The notes below the pieces were generated by a model, which was not told the origin of the DNA, did not search any database, and saw nothing but the letters and a program-made list of their open reading frames with translations. Of a stretch of DNA of 28,939 nucleotides, positions 1-8,095 are shown in pieces. Where the stretch lies: IMG/VR virus record IMGVR_UViG_3300047551_001654, positions 1-28,939 of that record; one strand, 5' to 3'. Every line of letters begins with the position of its first letter. The first letter of the stretch is position 1. The stretch is from a virus. Made by a program: the position numbers and the translations under genes.

Positions 1-3000
1 ACGCGCGGCTTGCCGAAGCAATGCCTTCGCATCCTTGACGGCGGAAGCAATGGTCGCCATAGCCTGCGATGCCGGAGTGGGTGGCGCAGGCACACGCGCC
101 TTGGCAGGATTGTCCATGTAGGCGCGAGCGATCAAACCTCGCTCGGCATCGGTCAAAGGATCTCCGGTCGCAAGTTTCTTGAAGATGTCTTCCGGTATGT
201 CTCCAATGATGGCGTTCGCACGCTCCGCACCAAGGCGTGTACGCATCATGTTGGACAGCTCGTCCACGTCGCCAACGGTTGGCGATAGATCGCGCACGCG
301 CCTTGTGAAGTCGGACTTCACGCCGGCGATATCGCTCGGGTTGTCCTTGAAAGACTGGATGGCATCGGCAACAGCCTTGTCCAACTCATCCGGGTTGAGT
401 TTCGCGCCGTACTTTCCGACGATGTTGCGGACGTGCGCCGTAAGTGCCGACGCATTTTGCCTGTATTCCGCAGCCTGAGCGCTTACCAGCCTGCTCGCCT
501 GGCCTTTCAGCGCGGTCGGTAGTGCCTGGAGATCAGCAAGCCTCTGATCAGCCTTGGCCTTGATGGCAGGAAGTTGACGCGATTCCTGATCCTTGCGGGC
601 TTTCTCAAGCGCACGCTCAAGGGCACGCAACTCGTCGCGTCCTTCCTTGAACTTGCCGATAGGCTTCTCCCGCGCGGCGGCAATCTCTTCCGGTGTCTTG
701 ACCTTCTTCTTCGGGATGACGGTTTCGAATGCGTCGTTGGCACGTCGTTGCTCATCTGGAGTCAACTTCTGCCCGGTGATCCACTTTTCCAGTACGGTTG
801 GAGAGCCATCGTCATCCAGCATCATGTCAAGGAACGCGATGGCGTTCTTCCGGCCCTTCAACACACGCGCCAGTTCATCCACGAACACGACAGGATCGGC
901 AGGTCGTTTCCCACGCGCAAGGTACACGCGATACTTTGCATTCACCCAAACCTGCTGAAGCATCGCGTCGTCGATGTTGGTCAACTTACGCATGGCTTCC
1001 GACCAACCCGCGAACTTGCGGTCCGCTACCGTCTTGGCCTGATTCAGCAGATACCATCCGATGATCACCAGGTCTTCCGGAACCTGCTGTGTTGCACTCG
1101 CAGGCGTGATCCCAGCAACGCGGAAAGAACGAATCACGCGCTCCTTGGCGGCATTGTAGTCCGCGCTGCTTGGGCCACTTGTGCGAGATACTTCCGATAG
1201 GTTCGCCGCACCCTCACCAGCCTTCCGTGTGGCGACGGCATCGAGCATGGGGCCAACGGTAGCCGCGGCTATCTGTGGAGTCACACCATTCCCAATGACG
1301 GTTTGGGCAAGTGTCTTGTTGTCCGGAAGCGGATAGGAATCCGGTAGTCCCATCAAACGTGCGACGCCACGCATGGGAAGATCCACAACTTCCGCGCCGG
1401 TCTCGCTCGGAACGATTACGCGGGATACACGTCCACCACTTCCAGTCCTGATCGTGTTGACCGGTTCTCCAGCGTTGAACAATCGAGGCGCACGGGGTCC
1501 ACCAGGAGACGGCTCCACGAACGTCGGACCCTGCAATCCAAGATCCGCGACGGACTTGACGCCAAGGCGTTGTTTGTAGAAATTCGGTATGTCGCTACGC
1601 GTCGCACCTGGCAACAGATCTCCGACCGTATCCATCCATCCGGAATAAGGTTGATCGGTTTCTGGGCCATGCGTCTTGACGACTTCCGGAAGGTCCTCGT
1701 CCAGATTCCATGCGCGCAGGATAAGGCGTTTACGCTGTTGTGGTGTGCCATAGTCCGCTGCGTTGTACACGCCCACGTCATATCGATATCCGTTATCTTC
1801 AAGTGCCTTGACGATGACTGCGAATTCAGGACTATTGACGTAATCAGGCGCGTTCTCGATGGACACGGACCGCGGGAGGATATCCCGAATGGCACGCGCC
1901 GTAGCCTGCGCCATGCTCATGTCGATCTGCGACACGCCACGGGCGCCACGCACACCGCAGTACGCCTTGCAGACGGGGCTTGCGTGCAGGTGATCAACCC
2001 GCCCACGGAACTGCTTGTAATCAACGGTCTCGACGCCGGCGTTGATCACATGGTCGCCATATACGGATCGGTAATGGTTTGCGATCTTTGGATCAAGTTC
2101 AACCGCGCCGACAAGATCAACGCTGCGGTTCAGGATTCCTTGCTCAAAAACGCCACCGCCGGAGAACAGCGTCATCACGCGAGTCTTCGGCACATCAAAG
2201 CCGAACTCGGCGCGTTTTCCGATGTCGTCCCAAATGCCTTGAAGATAAGGCTTGAAACGCTCGCCAAGCGTTTGAATCATGCGGTCGGACCACAGCACGA
2301 AGTCCGCCACACCGTTCTTCAGGTAGTAAGTTCCAACGATGGCGGCATCTCGGACCAACAAGGGGTCAACGCCGGCGCTTGCACGTCCAGCTCCCGCCTT
2401 GATGCGCTGCAACGCTTCGTTGAAATCCTGTTCCGATGGTCCGACATCCCTGACCTTGCGTGCCGCACGCGCCGCGACATTGCTGGCCTGTCGAGCCTTT
2501 GGCACATTGGCACGCGCGGCCTGAGCCGCCTGCGCCGTGGCGTCTTGCGCGTCGTGGATTGCTTGCGTCCTGCGCCCTATACGCTTGGTAAGATCGGATA
2601 TGGCACGAATGCCTTCAACGTCATTCACTCCGACACGCTGGGCGAATTGCCCCAAAAGCAATGCGGCATCCTGGCCAGTCCAGTCAATGCCTCCAAGGTC
2701 AAACCATCGCGTCATAGCCAGTTCAAGTCCAGCCCTTGAACCAGACTGAATGATGACTTCCCCCAGTTGCTTGCTCAGGCGCATCAATTCCGCCGCCTCG
2801 GGGGCATCGGGGTTGTCTATGATGCGTTGCAGGAACTCGGCTTGCTTCGCCGCGGCTACGACACGGATCCTACCATCGCCGACGATAGATTCCGGCACGT
2901 TGAGGAAAGGCAGGATCTTGTCATTGTAGATCTGATCTGCGTTCCGCAATGCGGCGGTAGCTTCAGCCTTCCAAATGTTGTAATTAGCTTCGCGCTGTTG

Positions 3001-4728
3001 CGGTGTCAAGCGCACATCGACAGGTCTGTCCGTGCCACCGTACAACTGCACCAACGTATCGTTGATGGCGTTCTGCGCGTTGATCGTCAAAGGACGATTG
3101 GACGGAGCAGGCTCCTCGATAGCCGCAGGAGCCGGGGCACCCATGTCCACTCGTTCCGGAACCGCTACAGGTTGAGCGGTTGGAGCCTCCGCGGGAGGTG
3201 AACCCCCAGCACGGGGTGCCACGGGAATTTCAGGCGCAGGCGCACCCGCAGGCGTGATCGGAACTTCCGGTGCAACGCCCGGCTGGGCAGGAGGCGCGGT
3301 CGTCTCTGTCGCACCTTGCAATGCATTCTCCACACGCGCCACGGCTTGAGCGTTGGACGAAGCCGTGGAGAGCATATCCTCCAAAACGGATGCCGGGCTA
3401 TCTTCCGGCTTTGGCAACTGCGTAGGAATGAAATCAGGTTCCGCCAGATCGATGCCTTCTTGAGCTACGGAAACAGCAGATCGTTCTCGCACGCCGGGAT
3501 TACGCGCTTCATACGCCGCATTCGCCTTGCGTACAGCATCCTGAAGCCTGCGTATCTGCACAAACTCGGCAGTCTTAGGCACCACGAAACCAAGGATGTC
3601 CGGTGCAAAAGCGAATAGACCCGAAGTCGCTATAACATCCGGATCGCCTTGCTTGATTGCTCCAATCATTCCCGGCACGTTCGCAAGGGTGAATGCGAGA
3701 CGCATACCACGCTGAACGGCTGGGGTCGCACCTTTCATGAACGTGGCGGCTTTGCCAAGCACGGGACCGGCCGCCGCCATCATTGCCAAGGAGTCAGGAC
3801 GCACAAGGTTTGAGAACTCGGACCTAAGATACTGCCCTGGAGACGTTACCGATCCAGTCCCGGCAACCGGAAGGAGGCCACCACGGGGATCGAACCCGAG
3901 AGGCAAAGCGGACTCGAAAGGCTGGCCTGTGACAGCGGAAGTCGCGGCTTGCGCTGTCAGCCTTGATGCGGCTTCGAATGCCTGTGGCGTTATCGGATAC
4001 TGCGGCCCAAATGGATAATCTGGAATGGTTGGAGTCATCGGAGGAAGACCACCAATCAAACGCTCCGATCCTGCGCCAAGCTCAGCAATCCTGCGACGGT
4101 TTTCCTCGCTCATGCTGGCGTAGTACTTTTTGAACGCAGCTTTACCGACTTCGCTCACACCGGCAATGCGCCGCTGGCGCTCCTGTTCGTTGGGAGCAGT
4201 CGCGTAATCAACGAACTTCTGAAAGGCAAGCGATTCAGGACGCTGACCAGTAAGCCAATCGCTGATGTAGTTGTTGACCCTGATGCCGAATTCCTGTTCC
4301 GGAGTCACGGACTTGCGGAATGCGGCACGCTCCTTTGGCGTCAACGCCGTAAGTTCCGACACCGGTTGCTTGCGCTGCATCGCAGGCATCAGATCTGGAA
4401 TACGCCCCGTGGCACCTGCAAAGCCAATACTGGATTGACCCGGCATGGTCAATCCAGTCATGGCAGACGGAAGTGGCAACTTGCCCCCGGCTGGCGAAGG
4501 CATCGGAGGTGCGACCTCGGCCTGCTTCGGCTTGCCTTGAGGAGCGGCTTCCGGAGGTGTGGGAGTTACAGGTTTCGGAGGCTTCGCATTCGGTTTCGGC
4601 TTACCATAAGCCTCGTCGAACATCTGAAGTGCTTGCCCAGGCGTGGGCCACACACCGTCCCGAACCGTGATCCGAAGCTTACGGCTTGAATCACGCGGGT
4701 CAGAGATCTCGTAGTCCTCTTCAGCCAT
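1..4728 (-). CDS. Giant polyvalent internal virion protein with embedded cytosine-C5 DNA methyltransferase (C-terminus beyond window)
   Basis: The frame is open from the ATG at 4728 to the window edge without a stop, giving at least 1576 residues. It starts 4 bases after the stop of the preceding internal-protein gene, with a GGAG-type ribosome site in that gene's last codons. Visible order: a short N-terminal segment rich in DPRD/PTPGQ-type sequence, Pro-rich linkers (about 50-95 and 470-560), a hydrophobic Ala/Gly-rich stretch (about 312-390), long helical regions, module A (763-839), a cytosine-C5 methyltransferase (about 848-1165), module B (1185-1268) and a charged coiled-coil region (about 1340-1440). 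Its place at the end of the virion gene block, after two helical Ala/Gln-rich proteins, matches that of T7 gp16-like ejection proteins. I infer that it is packaged and injected. The fusion resembles the phage polyvalent proteins described by Iyer, Burroughs and Aravind. The domain call is firm; virion localisation is inference. Confidence 0.88.
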   Translation of the reverse strand, partial: MAEEDYEISDPRDSSRKLRITVRDGVWPTPGQALQMFDEAYGKPKPNAKPPKPVTPTPPEAAPQGKPKQAEVAPPMPSPAGGKLPLPSAMTGLTMPGQSSIGFAGATGRIPDLMPAMQRKQPVSELTALTPKERAAFRKSVTPEQEFGIRVNNYISDWLTGQRPESLAFQKFVDYATAPNEQERQRRIAGVSEVGKAAFKKYYASMSEENRRRIAELGAGSERLIGGLPPMTPTIPDYPFGPQYPITPQAFEAASRLTAQAATSAVTGQPFESALPLGFDPRGGLLPVAGTGSVTSPGQYLRSEFSNLVRPDSLAMMAAAGPVLGKAATFMKGATPAVQRGMRLAFTLANVPGMIGAIKQGDPDVIATSGLFAFAPDILGFVVPKTAEFVQIRRLQDAVRKANAAYEARNPGVRERSAVSVAQEGIDLAEPDFIPTQLPKPEDSPASVLEDMLSTASSNAQAVARVENALQGATETTAPPAQPGVAPEVPITPAGAPAPEIPVAPRAGGSPPAEAPTAQPVAVPERVDMGAPAPAAIEEPAPSNRPLTINAQNAINDTLVQLYGGTDRPVDVRLTPQQREANYNIWKAEATAALRNADQIYNDKILPFLNVPESIVGDGRIRVVAAAKQAEFLQRIIDNPDAPEAAELMRLSKQLGEVIIQSGSRAGLELAMTRWFDLGGIDWTGQDAALLLGQFAQRVGVNDVEGIRAISDLTKRIGRRTQAIHDAQDATAQAAQAARANVPKARQASNVAARAARKVRDVGPSEQDFNEALQRIKAGAGRASAGVDPLLVRDAAIVGTYYLKNGVADFVLWSDRMIQTLGERFKPYLQGIWDDIGKRAEFGFDVPKTRVMTLFSGGGVFEQGILNRSVDLVGAVELDPKIANHYRSVYGDHVINAGVETVDYKQFRGRVDHLHASPVCKAYCGVRGARGVSQIDMSMAQATARAIRDILPRSVSIENAPDYVNSPEFAVIVKALEDNGYRYDVGVYNAADYGTPQQRKRLILRAWNLDEDLPEVVKTHGPETDQPYSGWMDTVGDLLPGATRSDIPNFYKQRLGVKSVADLGLQGPTFVEPSPGGPRAPRLFNAGEPVNTIRTGSGGRVSRVIVPSETGAEVVDLPMRGVARLMGLPDSYPLPDNKTLAQTVIGNGVTPQIAAATVGPMLDAVATRKAGEGAANLSEVSRTSGPSSADYNAAKERVIRSFRVAGITPASATQQVPEDLVIIGWYLLNQAKTVADRKFAGWSEAMRKLTNIDDAMLQQVWVNAKYRVYLARGKRPADPVVFVDELARVLKGRKNAIAFLDMMLDDDGSPTVLEKWITGQKLTPDEQRRANDAFETVIPKKKVKTPEEIAAAREKPIGKFKEGRDELRALERALEKARKDQESRQLPAIKAKADQRLADLQALPTALKGQASRLVSAQAAEYRQNASALTAHVRNIVGKYGAKLNPDELDKAVADAIQSFKDNPSDIAGVKSDFTRRVRDLSPTVGDVDELSNMMRTRLGAERANAIIGDIPEDIFKKLATGDPLTDAERGLIARAYMDNPAKARVPAPPTPASQAMATIASAVKDAKALLRQAAR
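925..1176 (-). repeat. Module B, second copy of the repeat downstream of the methyltransferase domain
   Basis: Residues 1185-1268 of the giant protein: GPS-x2-DYN-x-A at 1185-1193, G-W-Y at 1224, F-x2-WSE-x-M at 1239-1246 and VW at 1260-1261. The spacing from GPS to G-x-Y is 39 residues (36 in module A), and from W to W it is 19 (20 in module A). Together the two modules bracket the methyltransferase domain, as if the enzyme had been inserted between duplicated structural units. Confidence 0.6.
1234..2187 (-). other. Cytosine-C5 DNA methyltransferase domain inside the giant protein
   Basis: Residues about 848-1165 of the giant protein contain all the main C5-methyltransferase motifs in canonical order. 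Motif I is LFSGGG at 854-859, the SAM-binding loop. The acidic VELDP segment follows. Motif IV is SPVCKAYC with the catalytic Cys at 920, where textbook members have PPCQ. Motif VI is IENAP with Glu 958. Motif VIII is QQRKR at 997-1001. A target-recognition region of only about 85 residues comes next, then PVNTI at 1089, the motif IX-like RLMGLPDSYP and motif X GNGVTP at 1146-1151. No catalytic residue is missing, so the domain should transfer methyl groups to cytosine C5. The short recognition region suggests a short target site, which cannot be read from sequence. There is no adjacent restriction gene. Confidence 0.9.
2212..2442 (-). repeat. Module A, protein repeat upstream of the methyltransferase domain
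   Basis: Residues 763-839 of the giant protein. Pattern: GPS-x2-D-F-N-x-A near the start, then about 36 residues later G-x-Y-Y, then F-x2-WSD-x-M, and a terminal IW about 20 residues after the first W. Module B (residues 1185-1268) has the same landmarks in the same order and at nearly the same spacing. The match was found by eye and is diverged at DNA level, so this is a protein repeat, not a DNA repeat. Confidence 0.6.
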
Positions 4729-4732
4729 TTTG

Positions 4733-6280
4733 TTACGGGATTCTCCTCGGATTGAAACCTGAAAGTGACCTGCCACCACCAGTTGATGGTGCGGCTGGAA
4801 CCTTGGGATTTGCGCCTTGCGGTCCACGAGTGAATTGTTTCGCTACAGGCCTACCTGTCATGATTCCACCACCGGCGTCGGCGCCACTCGCAAGATAGAA
4901 AGCGTATTTTGTATCCATTTCACGCAGTTGATTGTCAATTTCATCGATAACGCGCTGCCCGGCAGTACGCGAAATCATTGAACTCTGCACTTTAATAAGC
5001 ACATCCTGACGGCGTGCCTGCATTTCAGTCATCTGCCTGACAATGCTGTCTGCGAATTTCTGATTCTCTTCAGGCTTTGCTGTTCCGGATGCATTCTTTT
5101 GAGCAAGGGCAAGACGTTCCCTATCCAAGGCAAGAGAGCGATCACGATAACGCTCCAATGCCTTGAATTGGTCGAAATCCAACTGGTATTTCCTGTCGGC
5201 ATCTTTCCTATCTGCTTCATTTTCAATCTTCTGTATGTCAAGGCGTTGCCTCTCCAAATCAAGCCTGATCATATCAATGTTAGGCAGGGGTTTGGTAGAT
5301 ACCATCCTTGCCAATTGTTGAATCTGAGGATCAGGGCTTGCAAGCAACGACTCACGGAGTGCTTGTACTTGCTGGCTGTCTTCAACCGGGTTATCGCTAC
5401 GCCTTGAACTATTGAAGTCCATGACAAGACGTATGGCCTGTGAAACAGTCATCGGCGTTGCGATCTTGCCCACCTTCGCAATACCGGTCGGTATCGCTCC
5501 GCCTTCCGCGATGAACTTGGCAGCACCGGGTTGAGCAGCAGGCGTAAGTCCAGCAAGTGAAGTGAGAAGATCTGTACGGCCCTTGATACCTTGCGCTTCC
5601 GCTTGGGCACGGGCAATACGCGCGGCCTGTTCTCCAGCCGTGTTCTCGTATCCAGCCTGCGCGACGGCGTTACGCATCTGCATGGCTTGACCAGCCTCGC
5701 CTACTGCGACTTGCCTTGCGGCCAGTTCATCCCGGTAGCGTTGCGCCGCCTGGGCGTTCGCCATCTCGGTCAAACTCGCACGATTCTGGTACTCTCGCAG
5801 GGCTTGCTCGTACTGGTTCTGCACGTTCTGCTGGTACGCCTGCTGGGCACCACTAGCGGCGGCAACCGCACCAGCACCGCCACCGAGAAGCAATCCGATC
5901 AGGCCGGCGCGAAGCGACGCCTTCTGCGCTCCTGCGGCTTCCTGCTGGAACTGCCGCTGAGGCATCGTGGGCATCTGCTGATACGTCGGAATCTGCGGGA
6001 CGGGAAACTTTCCGAAATCAATCGTTTCCGGAACAGGTTTTGGGACATAGGTGTACAGTTTCGGATCGGAAAGCGGATCCTTGTACATGACTTCAGGGTT
6101 AGGCACAGGTGCCGGCGGTGCTGGAGGCACAGGCATTGTCGGAGGAGGTTGCGTAGGCGCAACGGCCAGAGGAACAGGGCGCACAGGAAATACTGGTGCA
6201 GGGGCAACACCACGCACAGGCTTCGGTGGCACGGCATACCCAAGAAGGATTGAAGCAAGCAGGTTCTGATCAATAGCCAT
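4733..6280 (-). CDS. Putative internal virion/ejection protein, Pro-rich and coiled-coil, 515 aa
   Basis: No enzymatic motif is recognisable. Residues 20-110 are extremely rich in Pro and Val (PPAPPAP-type runs). Residues 122-144 form a strongly hydrophobic Ala/Gly/Leu segment that could insert into a membrane. Residues 145-245 are Gln/Ala-rich helix, and about 330-400 are a highly charged heptad-like coiled coil with many Arg, Glu, Asp and Lys. The gene lies between a 255-residue helical protein and the giant protein, corresponding to the gp14-gp15-gp16 order of T7-like internal core proteins. The assignment as an internal or ejection protein rests on order and composition only. The start at 6280 is 11 bases after the stop of the preceding gene. 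Confidence 0.72.
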   Translation of the reverse strand: MAIDQNLLASILLGYAVPPKPVRGVAPAPVFPVRPVPLAVAPTQPPPTMPVPPAPPAPVPNPEVMYKDPLSDPKLYTYVPKPVPETIDFGKFPVPQIPTYQQMPTMPQRQFQQEAAGAQKASLRAGLIGLLLGGGAGAVAAASGAQQAYQQNVQNQYEQALREYQNRASLTEMANAQAAQRYRDELAARQVAVGEAGQAMQMRNAVAQAGYENTAGEQAARIARAQAEAQGIKGRTDLLTSLAGLTPAAQPGAAKFIAEGGAIPTGIAKVGKIATPMTVSQAIRLVMDFNSSRRSDNPVEDSQQVQALRESLLASPDPQIQQLARMVSTKPLPNIDMIRLDLERQRLDIQKIENEADRKDADRKYQLDFDQFKALERYRDRSLALDRERLALAQKNASGTAKPEENQKFADSIVRQMTEMQARRQDVLIKVQSSMISRTAGQRVIDEIDNQLREMDTKYAFYLASGADAGGGIMTGRPVAKQFTRGPQGANPKVPAAPSTGGGRSLSGFNPRRIP

Positions 6281-6291
6281 CTCGATATCCC

Positions 6292-7059
6292 CTATAACCG
6301 CAACCAGTTGCGCCGACGGGTTTGTTGCAGTTGACTACCAGGGATGGATACTTGATTCCCAGATGGATTAGTATATGTGTATCCTAGGTATTGTGGGGTG
6401 GTAACACCCCCCGTCCCCGCCATCGTAGCCGCCTGCTGGATCATGCCGAGGATGCGTTGCTGGTGAGCCGCACGCGCCGCCTCTTCGGCACCCGCCATGC
6501 CGCCGTACATCTCAAACCCCTGACCGTACAAACCCTGAAGACCGGCAAGATTGCCCATCTCCTCGCCGGAGTACATTCCACGGGCGCCACCGGCAAGTTG
6601 CACCGCTTCCTGCTGGGCCGCGTTGCGAGCCGCGATACGCGCCAAGGCCGTGTTGTACTGCGCCGCGGCACGTTGACCCATCCGCGCACCCTCAAGGTTG
6701 GCAAGCGTTCCTGCCTCAAGCCCACCGCCAAGTCCGCGCTGGGCGAGCATACGAGCCACGTTTGACTGCGCCTCGCCGTACTGCCTGGAGATGTCTCCGG
6801 CGGCACGCCCGAGGGTAAGCGCGTCCTGCTCGGAAGCGAACGGTTGTTCCTGAAGGTAACCAAGCCGGGTTCGCACCGCGGCCTGATACATCGGATCGAA
6901 CCGCTGTACACCTTCCTGCGAACGTGCCAAGCGGTTCTGATACGCACCGGACAAGTTGCCAAGGTTGCGTGCGAACTCCGCTTGCTGGTCCCGATAACCG
7001 GAGCGAGGCGCAGATCCAAACAAAGTCCTGCCTGGGTTCTTCAGGAAATTCCAAGCCAT
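6292..7059 (-). CDS. Putative internal virion protein, Ala/Gln/Gly-rich, 255 aa
   Basis: The protein begins MAWNFLKNPG and is dominated by Ala, Gln, Gly and Arg in long amphipathic helices (about residues 25-200), with Gly-rich turns such as QRGLGGGL. The C-terminus is a short Ser/Thr/Gln-rich tail ending in a basic RRRNW-type segment. I recognise no catalytic motif. Size, helicity and position just before the two larger internal proteins are like the smallest internal core protein of T7-type phages (gp14-like). The start is 1 base after the stop of the upstream structural gene, so translation is probably coupled. Function is inferred from context. Confidence 0.72.
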   Translation of the reverse strand: MAWNFLKNPGRTLFGSAPRSGYRDQQAEFARNLGNLSGAYQNRLARSQEGVQRFDPMYQAAVRTRLGYLQEQPFASEQDALTLGRAAGDISRQYGEAQSNVARMLAQRGLGGGLEAGTLANLEGARMGQRAAAQYNTALARIAARNAAQQEAVQLAGGARGMYSGEEMGNLAGLQGLYGQGFEMYGGMAGAEEAARAAHQQRILGMIQQAATMAGTGGVTTPQYLGYTYTNPSGNQVSIPGSQLQQTRRRNWLRL

Positions 7060-7060
7060 C

Positions 7061-7636
7061 TCAAGCCCCCTTGTATCCGGAAGCGGAAACGATCACATTT
7101 GCACTAGTCGTGGCGCACGCGGCGTTGAGAGCCGTGTTCGCCGTAAGGCGCAGAGGCACCGGAAGCGTGAGCGAGACTTGCCCCGAAGTGGCAGGCGCGT
7201 TCACCGTGTAGATCGTGGTGGCGCCGTTCTTGATGTTCACAAGCGTGGCCGTCGCGCTGGTGTTCAGCACGTTGATGTGCGTCACATAGATGCGGACATT
7301 CGCGCCCTGGGCGGCGATCACAGCCGTGTCCGACGTGTTCGTGATGGCAGCCGTGACACCGGAGATGAAGTTCTCCGGTATCGCATATGGAGCAGTCACC
7401 ACGCGCCCTATCAAATCCATCAGAAGATCGGCACGGTCACCAGATGCCACAACGCTGGGATCGGTCGAACGCGCACGGCCACCTACCTTGACCGGGTTCC
7501 CGGTATCGGCAATGTCGTGCGCCACATTCCCCGTCACGACATGGTCTGGGACAAAAGGATCCACATCCGAGCCAACGCCGGTTGCAGAAAAGTATTTGGT
7601 CGCTTCCGCGCCGTCCTTGATCTGGATGTTTGCCAT
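7061..7636 (-). CDS. Putative virion structural protein, beta-rich, 191 aa
   Basis: A beta-rich protein with many alternating Val/Thr/Ala segments, especially in residues 90-190 (TATLVNIKNGATT, VSLTLPVPLRL and similar), which looks like a jelly-roll or Ig-type fold. The N-terminal 60 residues are polar with DVDPFVPDHVV-like loops. It lies between the tail-protein genes and the internal proteins, so a tail or head accessory role is likely, but I do not recognise the family. An AGGA-type ribosome site precedes the ATG, within a 42-base spacer that also holds a 12-codon ORF. Confidence 0.7.
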   Translation of the reverse strand: MANIQIKDGAEATKYFSATGVGSDVDPFVPDHVVTGNVAHDIADTGNPVKVGGRARSTDPSVVASGDRADLLMDLIGRVVTAPYAIPENFISGVTAAITNTSDTAVIAAQGANVRIYVTHINVLNTSATATLVNIKNGATTIYTVNAPATSGQVSLTLPVPLRLTANTALNAACATTSANVIVSASGYKGA

Positions 7637-7640
7637 GGTC

Positions 7641-7679
7641 CTATCCTATGATTATCGCCTTTTTCACGCTGTTTTGCAT
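7641..7679 (-). other. 12-codon micro-ORF between two structural genes
   Basis: An ATG shares its A with the TGA stop of the upstream gene (TGATG) and is followed by 11 sense codons (MQNSVKKAIIIG) and TAG, 4 bases before the next gene's ATG. It may only serve to carry reinitiating ribosomes across the spacer. Coding for a functional peptide is not supported. Confidence 0.2.
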
Positions 7680-8095
7680 CACGATGTACCAGATACAGGA
7701 TCGATGGTAGGAATATCGATCGGAGGCGTGAACCCACTCTGCGTGTACAAGTCGCTGATCAACGTGATCAGATTCCCAATCACGATTTGCTGGCTGTTGT
7801 AGCGGTCGTCGTTGACCTGCTGATTCTTGTTCGCCAAGTTCCCGAGGCTTGAAACACGGCCTGTCAAATTATCTATCTGGCCCTGTTGCGTAGTGTTCCC
7901 GGTCACACCACCTGTCCCGCCGTCCGCCGTAGTGGAACAACATTCACCCGCGGCGTTGCCAGCCGCACGGCTTACAATCTGCCGGCGTGAAGCAGTCTTG
8001 GCTACGGTTGGATTCTCAAACGCTTGCGTAAGTTCCACGTCACGGAACCGCGCACGGCCATCGCCAGGCATCTTGACGAACGGGGCACGTCTCAT
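7679..8095 (-). CDS. Hypothetical virion-region protein, 138 aa
   Basis: I chose the ATG at 8095 because it overlaps the stop of the large tail gene as ATGA, the coupling used throughout this region. A longer in-frame extension to 8188 would lie wholly inside the tail gene. The protein begins MRRAPFVKMPGDGRARF and has a Cys-Cys and Gly/Thr-rich middle. A Gln/Asn-rich helical segment at about residues 70-115 (QQGQIDNLTGRVSSLGN) has heptad character, and the C-terminus is Pro-rich. This is typical of small tail or appendage components. I do not recognise the family. Confidence 0.65.
   Translation of the reverse strand: MRRAPFVKMPGDGRARFRDVELTQAFENPTVAKTASRRQIVSRAAGNAAGECCSTTADGGTGGVTGNTTQQGQIDNLTGRVSSLGNLANKNQQVNDDRYNSQQIVIGNLITLISDLYTQSGFTPPIDIPTIDPVSGTS

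Noticed and set aside
1570-2739. 389-codon plus-strand open frame opposite the methyltransferase region
   Set aside because: The minus strand encodes an intact methyltransferase here. The plus frame has no recognisable motifs and shadow-like composition.
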